Below are positions 1 through 8,548 of a stretch of 54,631 nt of DNA, one piece after another. The translations under genes and the position numbers were made by a program. Numbering within the stretch: the first letter of the stretch is position 1; each line of letters opens with the position of its first letter. The notes under the pieces are model-generated. The model was not told the origin of the DNA. It did no database searches and worked only from the letters and a program-made list of their open reading frames with translations. This DNA comes from Bacilli bacterium. GTDB taxonomy: Bacteria; Bacillota_I; Bacilli_A; RF39; UBA660. The stretch is from the NCBI GenBank assembly GCA_017634385.1, contig JAGBNN010000012.1:1-54631 (forward strand). The letters run 5' to 3'.

Positions 1-82
1 CGTTAGAACGGACTATTACTATTTTCAAAAATTCTTAATTTGTAAGGAATTTATAGGTATTTTATTTTTAAAAAAATTATTG

Positions 83-88
83 TATAAT
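83..88 (+). promoter_or_regulatory. possible -10 box before the Fic locus
   Basis: A TATAAT hexamer preceded by TTG, with no good -35 box. If used, the transcript would begin near base 95 and meet the hairpin at 150-175 before the antitoxin gene. That would give a short RNA of about 80 nt or an attenuated leader. Confidence 0.35.
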
Positions 89-149
89 TAATTTATCAAA
101 AGAAAACATTATGACTTACTTTGACATTAGAACGCTCCATTAAAGAAAT

Positions 150-175
150 AAACTAGTGTCAAAACTAGTTTTTTT
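150..175 (+). terminator. hairpin terminator upstream of the Fic locus
   Basis: Perfect 8-bp stem AAACTAGT (150-157) with ACTAGTTT (164-171), a 6-nt loop and a T-run. It ends the transcript of a gene to the left of the window, or of a short leader. It lies only 19 bases before the antitoxin start, so it could also attenuate the toxin-antitoxin operon. Confidence 0.75.
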
Positions 176-193
176 GTTATATAAGGAGGAAGT

Positions 194-391
194 ATGAAAT
201 ATTTAATTAAAGATACTACTGAAGAAGAAAGAAGATTAATAGTAAATAAGGCATTAGGTATATCTTTAAGTGGAGCAGAAGCACCATCCAAAGAAGTATT
301 AAAACTTGCTAAAGAATATATTGAAGGAAAAAAAGAATTAGATGAAATTCAAAAAATAGTACTTCAAAAATATAAGGGGGAAAATAAATAA
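194..391 (+). CDS. VbhA-like antitoxin of a Fic toxin
   Basis: A 65-aa protein whose last base overlaps the first base of fic (TAATG). Size, position and the segment ALGISLSGAEAPSKEV align by eye with the antitoxin_VbhA family, which inhibits Fic AMP-transferases by inserting a glutamate from an (S/T)xxxE(G/N) motif into the ATP site. In related proteins this region reads like ALGSIRMEGFEPS. Here the glutamate position holds Gly and the Ser position Ile, so the canonical inhibitory motif is not evident. The start is set by the RBS AAGGAGGAAGT. The family call rests on context and weak similarity. Confidence 0.65.
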   Translation: MKYLIKDTTEEERRLIVNKALGISLSGAEAPSKEVLKLAKEYIEGKKELDEIQKIVLQKYKGENK

Positions 392-1059
392 TGACAGATC
401 CATATACAAATGAAAACGGTGTATTAAAAAATAAACTTGGAATAAAAAAATATGAAGAATTAAATAAAGCAGAAGCAGATATAGGATTTATCAAATTAAT
501 AAGTATTGATTCAGTAGAATTAGATAAATTTGATGAAAATTTAATTAAAAGAATACATAAACATATTTTTGAAGATATATTTGATTGGGCAGGGGAATAT
601 AGAACAGTTCCTATAGTAAAAGAGGAATTAGTATTACCTGGATATAGTATTCCATATTCTGATTATAAAGATATATCAAAAGATTTAACAACTAAATTAA
701 ACGAATTAAATAGTATTCCATGGCAAAATTTAAGTACCAAAGAAATAGCTAGTAAATTTGCAAGAAAAATGGCACTCATTTGGAGAGTACATCCATTTAG
801 AGATGGAAATACAAGAACTATGTTATCTTTTGCATATTTATATTCAAAAGAACATAACTTTCCTTTTGATATGAAAACATTCACAGATGGTTTATCAAGA
901 AAATTTGAAAATGGAAAAGTAGTTGATTATAGTATACGAGATAAATTTGCACTTGCTTGTTTAGATCAAAAAGATTATCCAGAAGTAGAACATCTAGCAA
1001 GAGTATTTGAAAATTCTATCAATGCATATAATCCAGAAGAAGTAAAAACTTTAAAATAA
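391..1059 (+). CDS. fic: Fic/DOC family protein, probable AMP-transferase toxin
   Basis: A 222-aa single-domain Fic protein. Fic enzymes transfer AMP from ATP to hydroxyl groups of target proteins; toxins of this class often hit DNA gyrase and topoisomerase IV. The catalytic motif is HPFRDGNTRT starting at His134. It keeps the catalytic His, the Asp for metal and the anion-hole GN. It has Thr where many enzymes have Gly (GNGR), and the last Arg of HPFx(D/E)GNxRxxR is Leu. The upstream flap region with FDWAGEYRT is also typical. It is translationally coupled to the antitoxin and convergent with the RelA/SpoT gene. Target unknown. Confidence 0.88.
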   Translation: MTDPYTNENGVLKNKLGIKKYEELNKAEADIGFIKLISIDSVELDKFDENLIKRIHKHIFEDIFDWAGEYRTVPIVKEELVLPGYSIPYSDYKDISKDLTTKLNELNSIPWQNLSTKEIASKFARKMALIWRVHPFRDGNTRTMLSFAYLYSKEHNFPFDMKTFTDGLSRKFENGKVVDYSIRDKFALACLDQKDYPEVEHLARVFENSINAYNPEEVKTLK

Positions 1060-1060
1060 A

Positions 1061-1084
1061 AAAATGGAGATTATTCTCCATTTT
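1061..1084. terminator. bidirectional terminator between fic and the RelA/SpoT gene
   Basis: Stem AAAATGGAGA with TCTCCATTTT and a 4-nt loop, with A and T runs on both sides so it works in both directions. It overlaps the stop codon of the minus-strand gene. Confidence 0.75.
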
Positions 1085-2438
1085 TATTTGGTATAAATTT
1101 TAATACTTGAGTATCTTTATCTAATTTATATTGTTCAATTTCACTTACTAAATCTCTAGGAGGTATAGTAGGCATTTCTTTATATTTTTGAATTAATTCA
1201 GATAATTCTGTTTCAAGCCTATGAAGAGCAAAACTAAATCCTTTAAGTTGTCTATCTGCTCTCATATAATCTTCTGAACTTGAATAACAATCTTCATTAT
1301 TAAATACTTTATCATGATGTTGTGTCCAAGCATTATTAACAGTAGTTGTAAATAATATTTCTATATTAATATCTTTATTTCCAACCATAATAGGAGCAAT
1401 ATTCATTTTATAACCTCTATAACCACTTGGTTTAGGATTATCAAGCCAGTTACTAGTATCAGTTATTTTAAAAAGATTACTTGCTTCAATTTTTTCTTTA
1501 AACACTTCTATAAATTCTTTAGTTGATTTTTCATCAACACATACAATCTTATAACCAATACCATCTCGTATATTATATAAAATATTTTCAGGTGTACAAG
1601 ATAAACTATTTCTATCAAGTTTTCTTTTCATACTTTGTTCAGATTTATATCTACTTACTACATGAAGTATATCTTCATTGTTTTTATATTCTTTTACACA
1701 ACTATCTATTAAAGGACTTATATTACCATTAATTAAGTTATAAATAGGTTTTATTTTTTCATAAGCATTTCTACATTCTTTTAATTCTTCTATAGAAAAT
1801 TCTTTAGGTTTATAATTTTCTATTTTGAATAAATTATCTAAGGCGTAATCATATGAATATAATTCTGCACTTAATTCACTAAATTTCTTTTTATCTGTAT
1901 CAGAAGCCGCACCTTTATAACCTAATTTATGTTCGATTACTGAAATCATATCTTGAAATATAGTTCTTAATTGTATTTCACATTGAACATATTTAATACC
2001 AGTAGAAGTTTCAATTGGAACTTCTACAATTTTATGTAAACTCATATAACCACTTTCTTTAGGTTTCTTTATATAGTCTTTACAACCATATTTGTTTACA
2101 ACTTTTAATTCATCACAATTATCAATTAATTTTTCGAATTCATATACATCTGATGGACTTAAACATATAAGTCTTATACCAACAATATCATGCATATCTT
2201 CAAAATTTTCAATTTTACCATTTCTATATCTTTTTAATATTTTATTTAAAAGACTATTTTCAGTTTTTATTCTTGAACATTTATAAGAAATTTCATTACC
2301 GTTTTCAATAAAAGTATTTTGTAAATTATTAATAATATTTTCTAAAACAACTTTAGCTTTTTCATTATTTTCTTTTTCATATCTATAAGCATAAGATTGT
2401 TTTAATAAATGTTCTTTTTCATCAATACTTAATTCCAT
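1071..2438 (-). CDS. tandem RelA/SpoT-domain protein (alarmone synthetase fused to a degenerate copy)
   Basis: A 455-aa protein with two synthetase-like domains and no HD hydrolase, TGS or ACT domain. Domain 1 keeps family motifs: RIKTENS (56-62), DIVGIR (84-89), GYMSLH (130-135), EIQLR (154-158) and EHKLGYK (169-175), so (p)ppGpp-type synthesis is plausible. Domain 2 repeats the order SRYKSEQS (262-269), RDGIGYK (291-297), SGYRGYK (338-344) and EILFTT (360-365). It has lost the Gln and Arg of EIQxR, so it is probably non-catalytic and may be regulatory. The start at 2438 is chosen over an upstream ATG because AAGGGG lies 7 bases before it. Its place beside a Fic toxin raises the possibility of a toxic small alarmone synthetase, but no antitoxin is seen. 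Confidence 0.8.
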   Translation of the reverse strand: MELSIDEKEHLLKQSYAYRYEKENNEKAKVVLENIINNLQNTFIENGNEISYKCSRIKTENSLLNKILKRYRNGKIENFEDMHDIVGIRLICLSPSDVYEFEKLIDNCDELKVVNKYGCKDYIKKPKESGYMSLHKIVEVPIETSTGIKYVQCEIQLRTIFQDMISVIEHKLGYKGAASDTDKKKFSELSAELYSYDYALDNLFKIENYKPKEFSIEELKECRNAYEKIKPIYNLINGNISPLIDSCVKEYKNNEDILHVVSRYKSEQSMKRKLDRNSLSCTPENILYNIRDGIGYKIVCVDEKSTKEFIEVFKEKIEASNLFKITDTSNWLDNPKPSGYRGYKMNIAPIMVGNKDINIEILFTTTVNNAWTQHHDKVFNNEDCYSSSEDYMRADRQLKGFSFALHRLETELSELIQKYKEMPTIPPRDLVSEIEQYKLDKDTQVLKFIPNKNGE

Positions 2439-2580
2439 AATATAACCCCTTTTTGACACGCGTAATAATATACCATAAAATGTAAAAAAACACAAATTTT
2501 TAGGCATTTTATTTTATAAGGTTGATAATTTTCATAAATTGTTGTATATTTTATTTATAAGAAGTATAGAGGAGGATTTT

Positions 2581-3063
2581 ATGTTAAGTAATAGTTTAAT
2601 AATAATATTAGCAATAGTTTTAGTAGTAATAATCGCAGTTGTAGTAATTTTTGTTATATCAAAAAAATCAAAGAAAGTAGAAGAAAAACCAGCAAGTATA
2701 TTAGATGTTGATAATCCAGGAGTACCAAATAGTTCAGAAACAACTAATTTTTCATATGGATATGAAAAAGAAGAAACAGTTGTTATGAATCCAGTAGATG
2801 AAAATAAACCATTAGAAGAACAAGTTAATCAAGTAGAATTACCAAAGGAAGAACCAATATCTACATCACAATCACCAATTCCAGGTGAAAATATAACTGT
2901 TGAAGTTCCAACTACAACAGAAGAAGTACAAAATTCAAGTGTAGATACTGAAGAACCTGAAGTAGCACAAACAACTGAACCTACTGAAGAAGAAGCAACT
3001 GAATCTACTGAAGAAAATAAAGAAGAAACAACTGAATCTACTGAAGAAAATAAAGAAGAATAA
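2581..3063 (+). CDS. single-pass membrane protein with acidic repeat tail
   Basis: 160 aa. An N-terminal hydrophobic segment (about residues 4-28) is followed by KKSKK and a long Glu/Thr/Pro-rich tail. The tail ends in two copies of TESTEENKEET, visible as a DNA repeat near 2996-3057. No known domain recognised. The start at 2581 follows AGAGGAGGATTTT; an upstream in-frame ATG at 2539 lacks an RBS. First gene of a three-gene set of single-pass proteins, with the next start only 2 bases past its stop. The repeated acidic tail suggests a flexible stalk or spacer. Confidence 0.7.
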   Translation: MLSNSLIIILAIVLVVIIAVVVIFVISKKSKKVEEKPASILDVDNPGVPNSSETTNFSYGYEKEETVVMNPVDENKPLEEQVNQVELPKEEPISTSQSPIPGENITVEVPTTTEEVQNSSVDTEEPEVAQTTEPTEEEATESTEENKEETTESTEENKEE

Positions 3064-3065
3064 TT

Positions 3066-3461
3066 ATGGATACAGTAGAAGAAAAATATTTTTTAACAAG
3101 AGGAAAAGCAATTTTAGCAGGTTTAATATTACTTGCGGTAATAATTGTATTTATTGTTATTAAAGTAGGAGGAGCAACTTCAGTACAAAAGTATAAAGAT
3201 TTTGAAAATGAATTAAAAAATGCTGCTGAAAGTTATTATGATATAAATAGTGTAGATATAGAAGATGGAGAAATAAGAAGACTATCTATGAAAGAAGTTT
3301 TAAAAGCATATTCTACAGATAATGAATTAAAAGATAAGTGTGTAGGATATGTTGTAATATCTAGTGAAAAAGATATCGCGTCTGAAGATTATAATATAGT
3401 TTTTAGACCATATATAAAATGTGGTAGAAAATATATAACTTCAAATTATAGTGAATATTAA
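3066..3461 (+). CDS. single-pass surface protein, short member of an ectodomain family
   Basis: 131 aa with one N-terminal membrane helix (about residues 15-36) and a small outer domain containing two Cys. The pattern YxxFENELKNAAESYY, then a CVGYVVIS strand and a final YIKCGRKYIT strand, matches the flanks of the domain in the next gene. The two are therefore paralogues, this one without the long insertion. No strong RBS of its own; probably coupled to the gene 2 bases upstream. Function unknown. Confidence 0.7.
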   Translation: MDTVEEKYFLTRGKAILAGLILLAVIIVFIVIKVGGATSVQKYKDFENELKNAAESYYDINSVDIEDGEIRRLSMKEVLKAYSTDNELKDKCVGYVVISSEKDIASEDYNIVFRPYIKCGRKYITSNYSEY

Positions 3462-3490
3462 AATAAGTAAATTATTTACTTATTTTTTTT
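3461..3490 (+). terminator. terminator after the 2581-3461 pair
   Basis: Stem AAATAAGTAAA with TTTACTTATTT, a short loop and a T-run that leads directly into the next promoter. Confidence 0.75.
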
Positions 3491-3497
3491 ATTTTTA

Positions 3498-3506
3498 TGA
3501 TATAAT
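3498..3506 (+). promoter_or_regulatory. extended -10 promoter for the 3531 surface protein
   Basis: TGATATAAT, a perfect extended -10, lies 25 bases before the start codon just after the upstream terminator T-tract. No convincing -35. Confidence 0.65.
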
Positions 3507-3530
3507 AAATATATTGAATAGGAGGAACTT

Positions 3531-5027
3531 ATGGAAGAGACAAAATGGTTAACAAAAACTAAAATAATTATTATGATTTCTATAGTAGTTGTAATTGGTT
3601 TAATTATAACTTTCATAGTAGTTCACAGAAAGAATCTAAAAAAAGAATATATTAATTATGAAAACCAACTAGAATATGCTGCTCCTTTATACTTACAAAA
3701 AGAAAAAATATCTTTAAAAGAAGAGGAATGGCGTGAAATAGATGTTAAAGATGTAATAAAGAAAAATTTAATTTCTAATAAAAGATCTTCTGATTGTGAC
3801 GGATATATAATAGCTCAAGGAAATAAAAATCCAAAAAGTGTTTCTGATGATGAAGATGAAGAAACAACAGATGAATCGACTGATGAAAATAAAACTGATG
3901 AACAAACTAGTGAAAACAAGACTGAATCGACTGAAAATAAAACTGAATCAACTGAAAATTCCGATACTACAAAAGAAGAAACTAAAAAGAAAGAATCCAC
4001 AGCAAAAATCAGTAAAAATGTTACTTACGAAGCATATATAACATGTAAAAAAATATATACAACAGCAGGATATGGAACTAAACCGACAAATGGTACTGTT
4101 AATAAACAAAAAACTCAAACTGAAAAAGATACAGAAAAACCAAAAATAGAGTTAATTGGTGATGAAACAATAGTATTAAAAGTTGGAGATAAATATGAAG
4201 AATTAAAAGCAGCAGCAGTAGATAATGTAGATGGAGATTTAAGTAATAAAATTAAAATAACAGGTAAAGTAAATACTAAAGTTGCAGGAACTTATATAAT
4301 AAAGTATACAGTATCAGATTCTTCAAAAAATAAAGCAACTATAACAAGAACAGTAATAGTAGAAGAAAAAGAAGAAGTACCAGAAGATAATGGTGAAGAT
4401 GACGATTATTCTGATGATGATGATTATTATGATGACGATTATTCTGACGATGATTATTATGATGATGACTATAGTAGTAGTGAAGATACAACAGAGCCAA
4501 TAATCATATTTAACGATGATAGTTTATATCAAACTATATGTGCTGGAAATAAAGCAAATATAGCGGTTAACGGAATATATGGTTATATAGCTAGAGATAA
4601 TGTAGATGGAAATATTACTTCCAGAGTACAAATTTCAGGTGATACTGGAGTAATAAATACACCAGGTGTATATTACTTATATTATGAGGTATCTGATAAT
4701 GCAGGAAATACTACAACAGCAACAAAAGAATTTACTGTTAATAGTTGTTCAAATACAATACCAAATACAACAGTAAATGTTCCTGTTACAAGTGTATCTG
4801 TAACACCTAATTCTAAAGTATTAAATATTGGTGGTACAATAAAATTAACAGCAACAGTAAATCCAGGTAATGCAAGCAATAAAACAATATCATGGTCTTC
4901 ATCAGCACCATCAATTGCAACAGTAGATCAAAATGGTAATGTACGTGCATTAAAGACAGGTTCTGTAACAATAAAAGCAACTTCATCAAACAATAAAGTT
5001 GGCGCATGTAGAATAACAGTACAATAA
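3531..5027 (+). CDS. anchored surface protein with two DUF5011-like Ig domains and a BIG2 domain
   Basis: 498 aa. One N-terminal membrane helix (about 11-34) is followed by a small domain paralogous to the preceding gene but split by a Thr/Glu/Asn-rich insertion (about 100-160). Then come a DUF5011 Ig-like domain (about 200-283, with DNVDGDLS and AGTYIIKYTVSDSSKN), a very acidic Asp/Tyr linker (about 285-320), a second DUF5011-like domain (about 323-403, DNVDGNITS and PGVYYLYYEVSDNAGN), and a C-terminal BIG2 domain (about 410-498, VTSVSVTPNS...TLKTGSVTIKAT type). These folds are found in cell-surface adhesive or stalk proteins. No LPxTG motif, so it is held by its N-terminal helix. Confidence 0.82.
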   Translation: MEETKWLTKTKIIIMISIVVVIGLIITFIVVHRKNLKKEYINYENQLEYAAPLYLQKEKISLKEEEWREIDVKDVIKKNLISNKRSSDCDGYIIAQGNKNPKSVSDDEDEETTDESTDENKTDEQTSENKTESTENKTESTENSDTTKEETKKKESTAKISKNVTYEAYITCKKIYTTAGYGTKPTNGTVNKQKTQTEKDTEKPKIELIGDETIVLKVGDKYEELKAAAVDNVDGDLSNKIKITGKVNTKVAGTYIIKYTVSDSSKNKATITRTVIVEEKEEVPEDNGEDDDYSDDDDYYDDDYSDDDYYDDDYSSSEDTTEPIIIFNDDSLYQTICAGNKANIAVNGIYGYIARDNVDGNITSRVQISGDTGVINTPGVYYLYYEVSDNAGNTTTATKEFTVNSCSNTIPNTTVNVPVTSVSVTPNSKVLNIGGTIKLTATVNPGNASNKTISWSSSAPSIATVDQNGNVRALKTGSVTIKATSSNNKVGACRITVQ

Positions 5028-5050
5028 AGGACATAAGTCCTTTTTTTTTG
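5026..5050 (+). terminator. terminator after the BIG2 surface protein
   Basis: Stem AAAGGAC with GTCCTTT, loop ATAA, followed by a T-run. Confidence 0.8.
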
Positions 5051-5060
5051 CTTTATAATA

Positions 5061-5069
5061 TGATATAAT
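5061..5069 (+). promoter_or_regulatory. extended -10 promoter of pgk
   Basis: TGATATAAT lies 22 bases before the pgk start, shortly after the preceding terminator T-tract. Confidence 0.65.
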
Positions 5070-5090
5070 TACTATGAAAGTAGGGATATA

Positions 5091-6257
5091 ATGATTACAG
5101 TAAAAGATGTTGATTTAACAAATAAAAAAGTATTAATAAGATGTGATTTAAATGTTCCAATAAAAGATAATAAAATACTTGATGATAATAGAATATTAAT
5201 GAGTATAAAAACTATAGAATATGTATTAAAATATGCAAGTAATGTAATAATTATTTCGCATTTAGGAAGAATAAAAACAAAAGAAGATTTAGAAAATAAT
5301 TCTTTAAGAATTGTATGTGATAGATTATCTGAACTTCTAAATGAAAATATTAGATTTTGTACTTATGATGAAGATATTAATAAAGTAATAAGTGAAAATA
5401 AAATAGTAATGCTTGAAAATACAAGATATTTTGATATAGATAATAAAAAAGAAAGTGATAATGATGAAGAATTATCAAAATTTTTTGCATCACTAGCAGA
5501 TATATATATTAATGATGCTTTTGGAGTATGTCATAGACAAGCAGCATCAGTAGTAGGAGTAGCTCATTATATACCTAGTGCTATAGGATTTTTAGTAGAA
5601 GAAGAAGTAAATAAACTAAGTGAATTATTTAATCCAGAAAGACCTTTTTCTATAATATTAGGTGGTGCTAAAGTATCTGATAAAATAGGAGTAATATCTA
5701 ATTTGGTAGAAAAAGCAGATAATATTATAATAGTAGGTGCAATGGCATTTACATTCTTAAAAGCAAAAAATATAGATATAGCAAATTCAATTTTAGATGA
5801 AGAAAGTATAGATTATTGTAAAGACTTATTAAGTAAATATTCAAATAAAATATTACTTCCAAGTGATATATATGTATCTGATGATATAAATAGTGATAAA
5901 AAAGAATTAGTAGATATAAATAATATTCATGATATTGGATTCGATATAGGACCAAAAACAGTAAAAGAAATAGAAGAAAGAATAACATCTAGTAAAACAA
6001 TATTTGTCAATGGTCCAGCAGGTGCATTTGAAAATCCAACGTTTTCATATGGAACAAAATCTATATTTGAAATATTATCAAATTTAAATTCAAAAGTAAT
6101 AGTAGGTGGAGGAGATTCTGCATCTGCAGCAATAAATTTAGTTGGAAGAGATAAATTCTATCATATATCAACTGGAGGAGGAGCATCCTTAGAATTTATA
6201 GAAGGAAAAGAACTTCCTGGGTTAAAATATATAGGAGAAAAAAATGAAGAAATATAA
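5091..6257 (+). CDS. pgk: phosphoglycerate kinase
   Basis: 388 aa, normal family length. It makes ATP and 3-phosphoglycerate from 1,3-bisphosphoglycerate and ADP in cytosolic glycolysis. Signatures in order: RCDLNVP near residue 18, SHLGR, LENTRYF, INDAFGVCHR, the LGGAKVSDK segment, NGPAGAFE near the nucleotide site (commonly NGPMGVFE) and GGGDSASA with STGGGASLEF at the end. It overlaps the next gene by 14 bases, so transcription continues into a membrane-lipid gene pair. Glycolytic genes such as gap are not adjacent; gpmI is elsewhere in the window. Confidence 0.97.
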   Translation: MITVKDVDLTNKKVLIRCDLNVPIKDNKILDDNRILMSIKTIEYVLKYASNVIIISHLGRIKTKEDLENNSLRIVCDRLSELLNENIRFCTYDEDINKVISENKIVMLENTRYFDIDNKKESDNDEELSKFFASLADIYINDAFGVCHRQAASVVGVAHYIPSAIGFLVEEEVNKLSELFNPERPFSIILGGAKVSDKIGVISNLVEKADNIIIVGAMAFTFLKAKNIDIANSILDEESIDYCKDLLSKYSNKILLPSDIYVSDDINSDKKELVDINNIHDIGFDIGPKTVKEIEERITSSKTIFVNGPAGAFENPTFSYGTKSIFEILSNLNSKVIVGGGDSASAAINLVGRDKFYHISTGGGASLEFIEGKELPGLKYIGEKNEEI

Positions 6258-7251
6258 ATTAAATGTAGTTATATTAGTATTAGTTTCTTTACTAATAATG
6301 TATTTTATTATGAAAGATAATTTTAATGAAATAGTTGATAATTTAATGCATACTAATGTGTTATTCTTATTAGTAGCATTTATATTAGTTGTATTAAATG
6401 TAATATTTCAATCTTTTTCTATGCATTTATATTTAAAAGAAATTGATGGTAATTATAAATTTAAAGATACAGTAGTTCTTATGTTGTCTGCATTATTTTT
6501 TAATGCAATAACACCATTTTCATCAGGTGGACAACCATTTCAAATATATTTATTGAATAAACAAGGAATAAAAATTACTGAATCAACAAATGCGTTATTA
6601 CAAAATTTTTTATCATATCAAACAGCTCTAACAATCCTAGGAACACTTGCTATTATTGCTAATTCATTCTTATTAATAATTCCATCTACTAGTTTACTTA
6701 AGCAAATAGTAATAATAGGATTTGTTGTTAACGTATTAGTACTTGGAATATTAATATTTTTATCCAAAGCAAAGGGAGCTAATACAAAATTATTTAATAA
6801 GATATTTAATTTTATATTTAGTTTTAAATTTATAAAAAATAGGGAATCATTAAAAGAAAAAGCAAATAGTAAAATAGAAGAATTTTATCAAAGTAGTGAA
6901 TTTTTTAAACATAATAAATATATATTTTTAAAAGCTACAATATATAATATAATAAGTTTATTAGTGCTATATTCAGTACCACTATTTATATTTTATAGTG
7001 TAGGTGAATTTGATTCTGTAACATTATCAGATTCAATAATATGTGCAAGCTATACATATTTTATAGGATCATTTGTACCAATCCCTGGAGGAACAGGTGG
7101 GCTTGAGTATGCATTTATAGAATTTTTTAAAGTATTTACAAGCGGACCTATAATTTCAACATGTATGATATTATGGAGATTTATAACATATTATTTATCT
7201 ATGTTTTTAGGATTAGGATCATTAATGTTTATAAAGAAGAAGGTAGATTAA
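6244..7251 (+). CDS. lysylphosphatidylglycerol synthase TM-region (UPF0104/YbhN-like) membrane protein
   Basis: 335 aa, about eight membrane helices. The late motif PIPGGTGGLEYAF and the SSGGQPFQIYLL segment are typical of the LPG_synthase_TM family, which includes the flippase half of MprF and stand-alone proteins such as YbhN. No aminoacyl transfer domain. The start overlaps the end of pgk, and the next gene begins right after its stop. The neighbouring glycolipid-type glycosyltransferase suggests a role in moving or making membrane glycolipids; that is inference. Confidence 0.85.
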   Translation: MKKYKLNVVILVLVSLLIMYFIMKDNFNEIVDNLMHTNVLFLLVAFILVVLNVIFQSFSMHLYLKEIDGNYKFKDTVVLMLSALFFNAITPFSSGGQPFQIYLLNKQGIKITESTNALLQNFLSYQTALTILGTLAIIANSFLLIIPSTSLLKQIVIIGFVVNVLVLGILIFLSKAKGANTKLFNKIFNFIFSFKFIKNRESLKEKANSKIEEFYQSSEFFKHNKYIFLKATIYNIISLLVLYSVPLFIFYSVGEFDSVTLSDSIICASYTYFIGSFVPIPGGTGGLEYAFIEFFKVFTSGPIISTCMILWRFITYYLSMFLGLGSLMFIKKKVD

Positions 7252-8502
7252 ATGAGAGTAGGAATTTTTACAGAAAGTTATCCTCCTTTAGTAAATGGAG
7301 TATCCACAAGTATTTTAATGCTTCAAAGAGCACTTGAAAAACAAGGACATGAAGTATTCATAATAACAGTTAACACAGAAAAGACAAAGAAATGTGTTCT
7401 TGAAGCAGATGGAAAAATATTAAGATTACCATCAGTAAATATAGCTCATTTATATGATTATAAATTTACTAGTGTATATCCAATAAAAGCAATAAATATA
7501 ATAAAAAAGATGAATTTGGATATAATTCATACTAATGTAGAATTTACTATAGGAATGTTTGCTAGAGTAGTATCAGTACAACTTGGAATACCATTAGTAC
7601 ATACATACCATACTAAGTGGGAAGACTATACCCATTATATAACTAAAAATATTAAAGTATTAGATAAAGTAACTAAAGAAGCTGTTAAGTATTTATCTGT
7701 ATTTTTTGGAGATACAACAGCTACTGAATTAATAGTACCAACTAAAAAAATATATGATTTATTTAAAGATAAATATAGAGTTAAAAAGAATATACATATA
7801 GTACCAACTGGTATAGAAACAGAAAGATTTTATAAAGAAAATTTTTCTAGTAAAGAAATAAATAAATTAAAAAGATTTTTAACAATAAAAAGAGGAGACT
7901 TTGTAATTCTCACAGTATCAAGAATTGCAAAAGAAAAAAGTATAGATAAATTAATCATTAATCATGCAAAATTAGTTAAAGAGCACCCTAATTTTAAATT
8001 GTTAATAGTAGGGGATGGTCCTGATTTAGATGAATTAAAAGACTTAGCAAAAGAGTTACATATAGAAAAAAATGTATTATTCACAGGAAAAGTATTACTT
8101 AATAATATACCTTTATATTATCAATTAGGTGACATATTTGTAACAGCTTCAACAACAGAAACTCAAGGATTAACTGTATTAGAGGCAGCAAGTGCATCTC
8201 TTCCAGTAGTAGCAATTAATGATGAAAGCTTTAGAAATAGTGTAATTAATGATTTAAATGGTTATTTATATGAAACAGATGAAGAATATATATCCTATAT
8301 AAATAAAATCTATGAAGATAGAGAATTATATGATAGATTATCTAGACAATCTAGAATATTATCTAATGATTTTTCTTCAGATTTATTTGGAAGTAAAATT
8401 TTAAAAGTATATGAAACAGCAATAGAAAATTATAAAAAAGAGAATAAAAAAATATCTACAAGATTAAAAAGGATGATTGAAAAGAAAAAGTATAAAATTT
8501 AA
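7252..8502 (+). CDS. GT4 family glycosyltransferase, probable diacylglycerol glucosyltransferase type
   Basis: 416 aa, GT-B fold. The N-terminus GIFTESYPPLVNGVSTS and the THTYHTKW-like segment resemble 1,2-diacylglycerol 3-glucosyltransferases that build bilayer glycolipids in Bacilli and Mollicutes. The C-terminal donor domain has GDGPDLDELK and the E-x7-E motif ETQGLTVLE near residue 303. The basic C-terminal tail (about 395-416) fits a peripheral membrane enzyme. It starts one base after the stop of the flippase-like gene, in the same operon as pgk. Exact lipid acceptor not proven. Confidence 0.82.
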   Translation: MRVGIFTESYPPLVNGVSTSILMLQRALEKQGHEVFIITVNTEKTKKCVLEADGKILRLPSVNIAHLYDYKFTSVYPIKAINIIKKMNLDIIHTNVEFTIGMFARVVSVQLGIPLVHTYHTKWEDYTHYITKNIKVLDKVTKEAVKYLSVFFGDTTATELIVPTKKIYDLFKDKYRVKKNIHIVPTGIETERFYKENFSSKEINKLKRFLTIKRGDFVILTVSRIAKEKSIDKLIINHAKLVKEHPNFKLLIVGDGPDLDELKDLAKELHIEKNVLFTGKVLLNNIPLYYQLGDIFVTASTTETQGLTVLEAASASLPVVAINDESFRNSVINDLNGYLYETDEEYISYINKIYEDRELYDRLSRQSRILSNDFSSDLFGSKILKVYETAIENYKKENKKISTRLKRMIEKKKYKI

Positions 8503-8548
8503 AAAATAAATATCCTATATTATATAAAAATTATATAATGTTACTCAT

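Noticed and set aside
3815..4000. Serine-rich reading frame on the minus strand
   Set aside because: Shadow of the repetitive Thr/Glu insertion in the surface protein on the plus strand.
8513..8540. AT-only hairpin before spo0A as a terminator
   Set aside because: ATTATATA/TATATAAT has no T-run after it and is expected by chance in this base composition.
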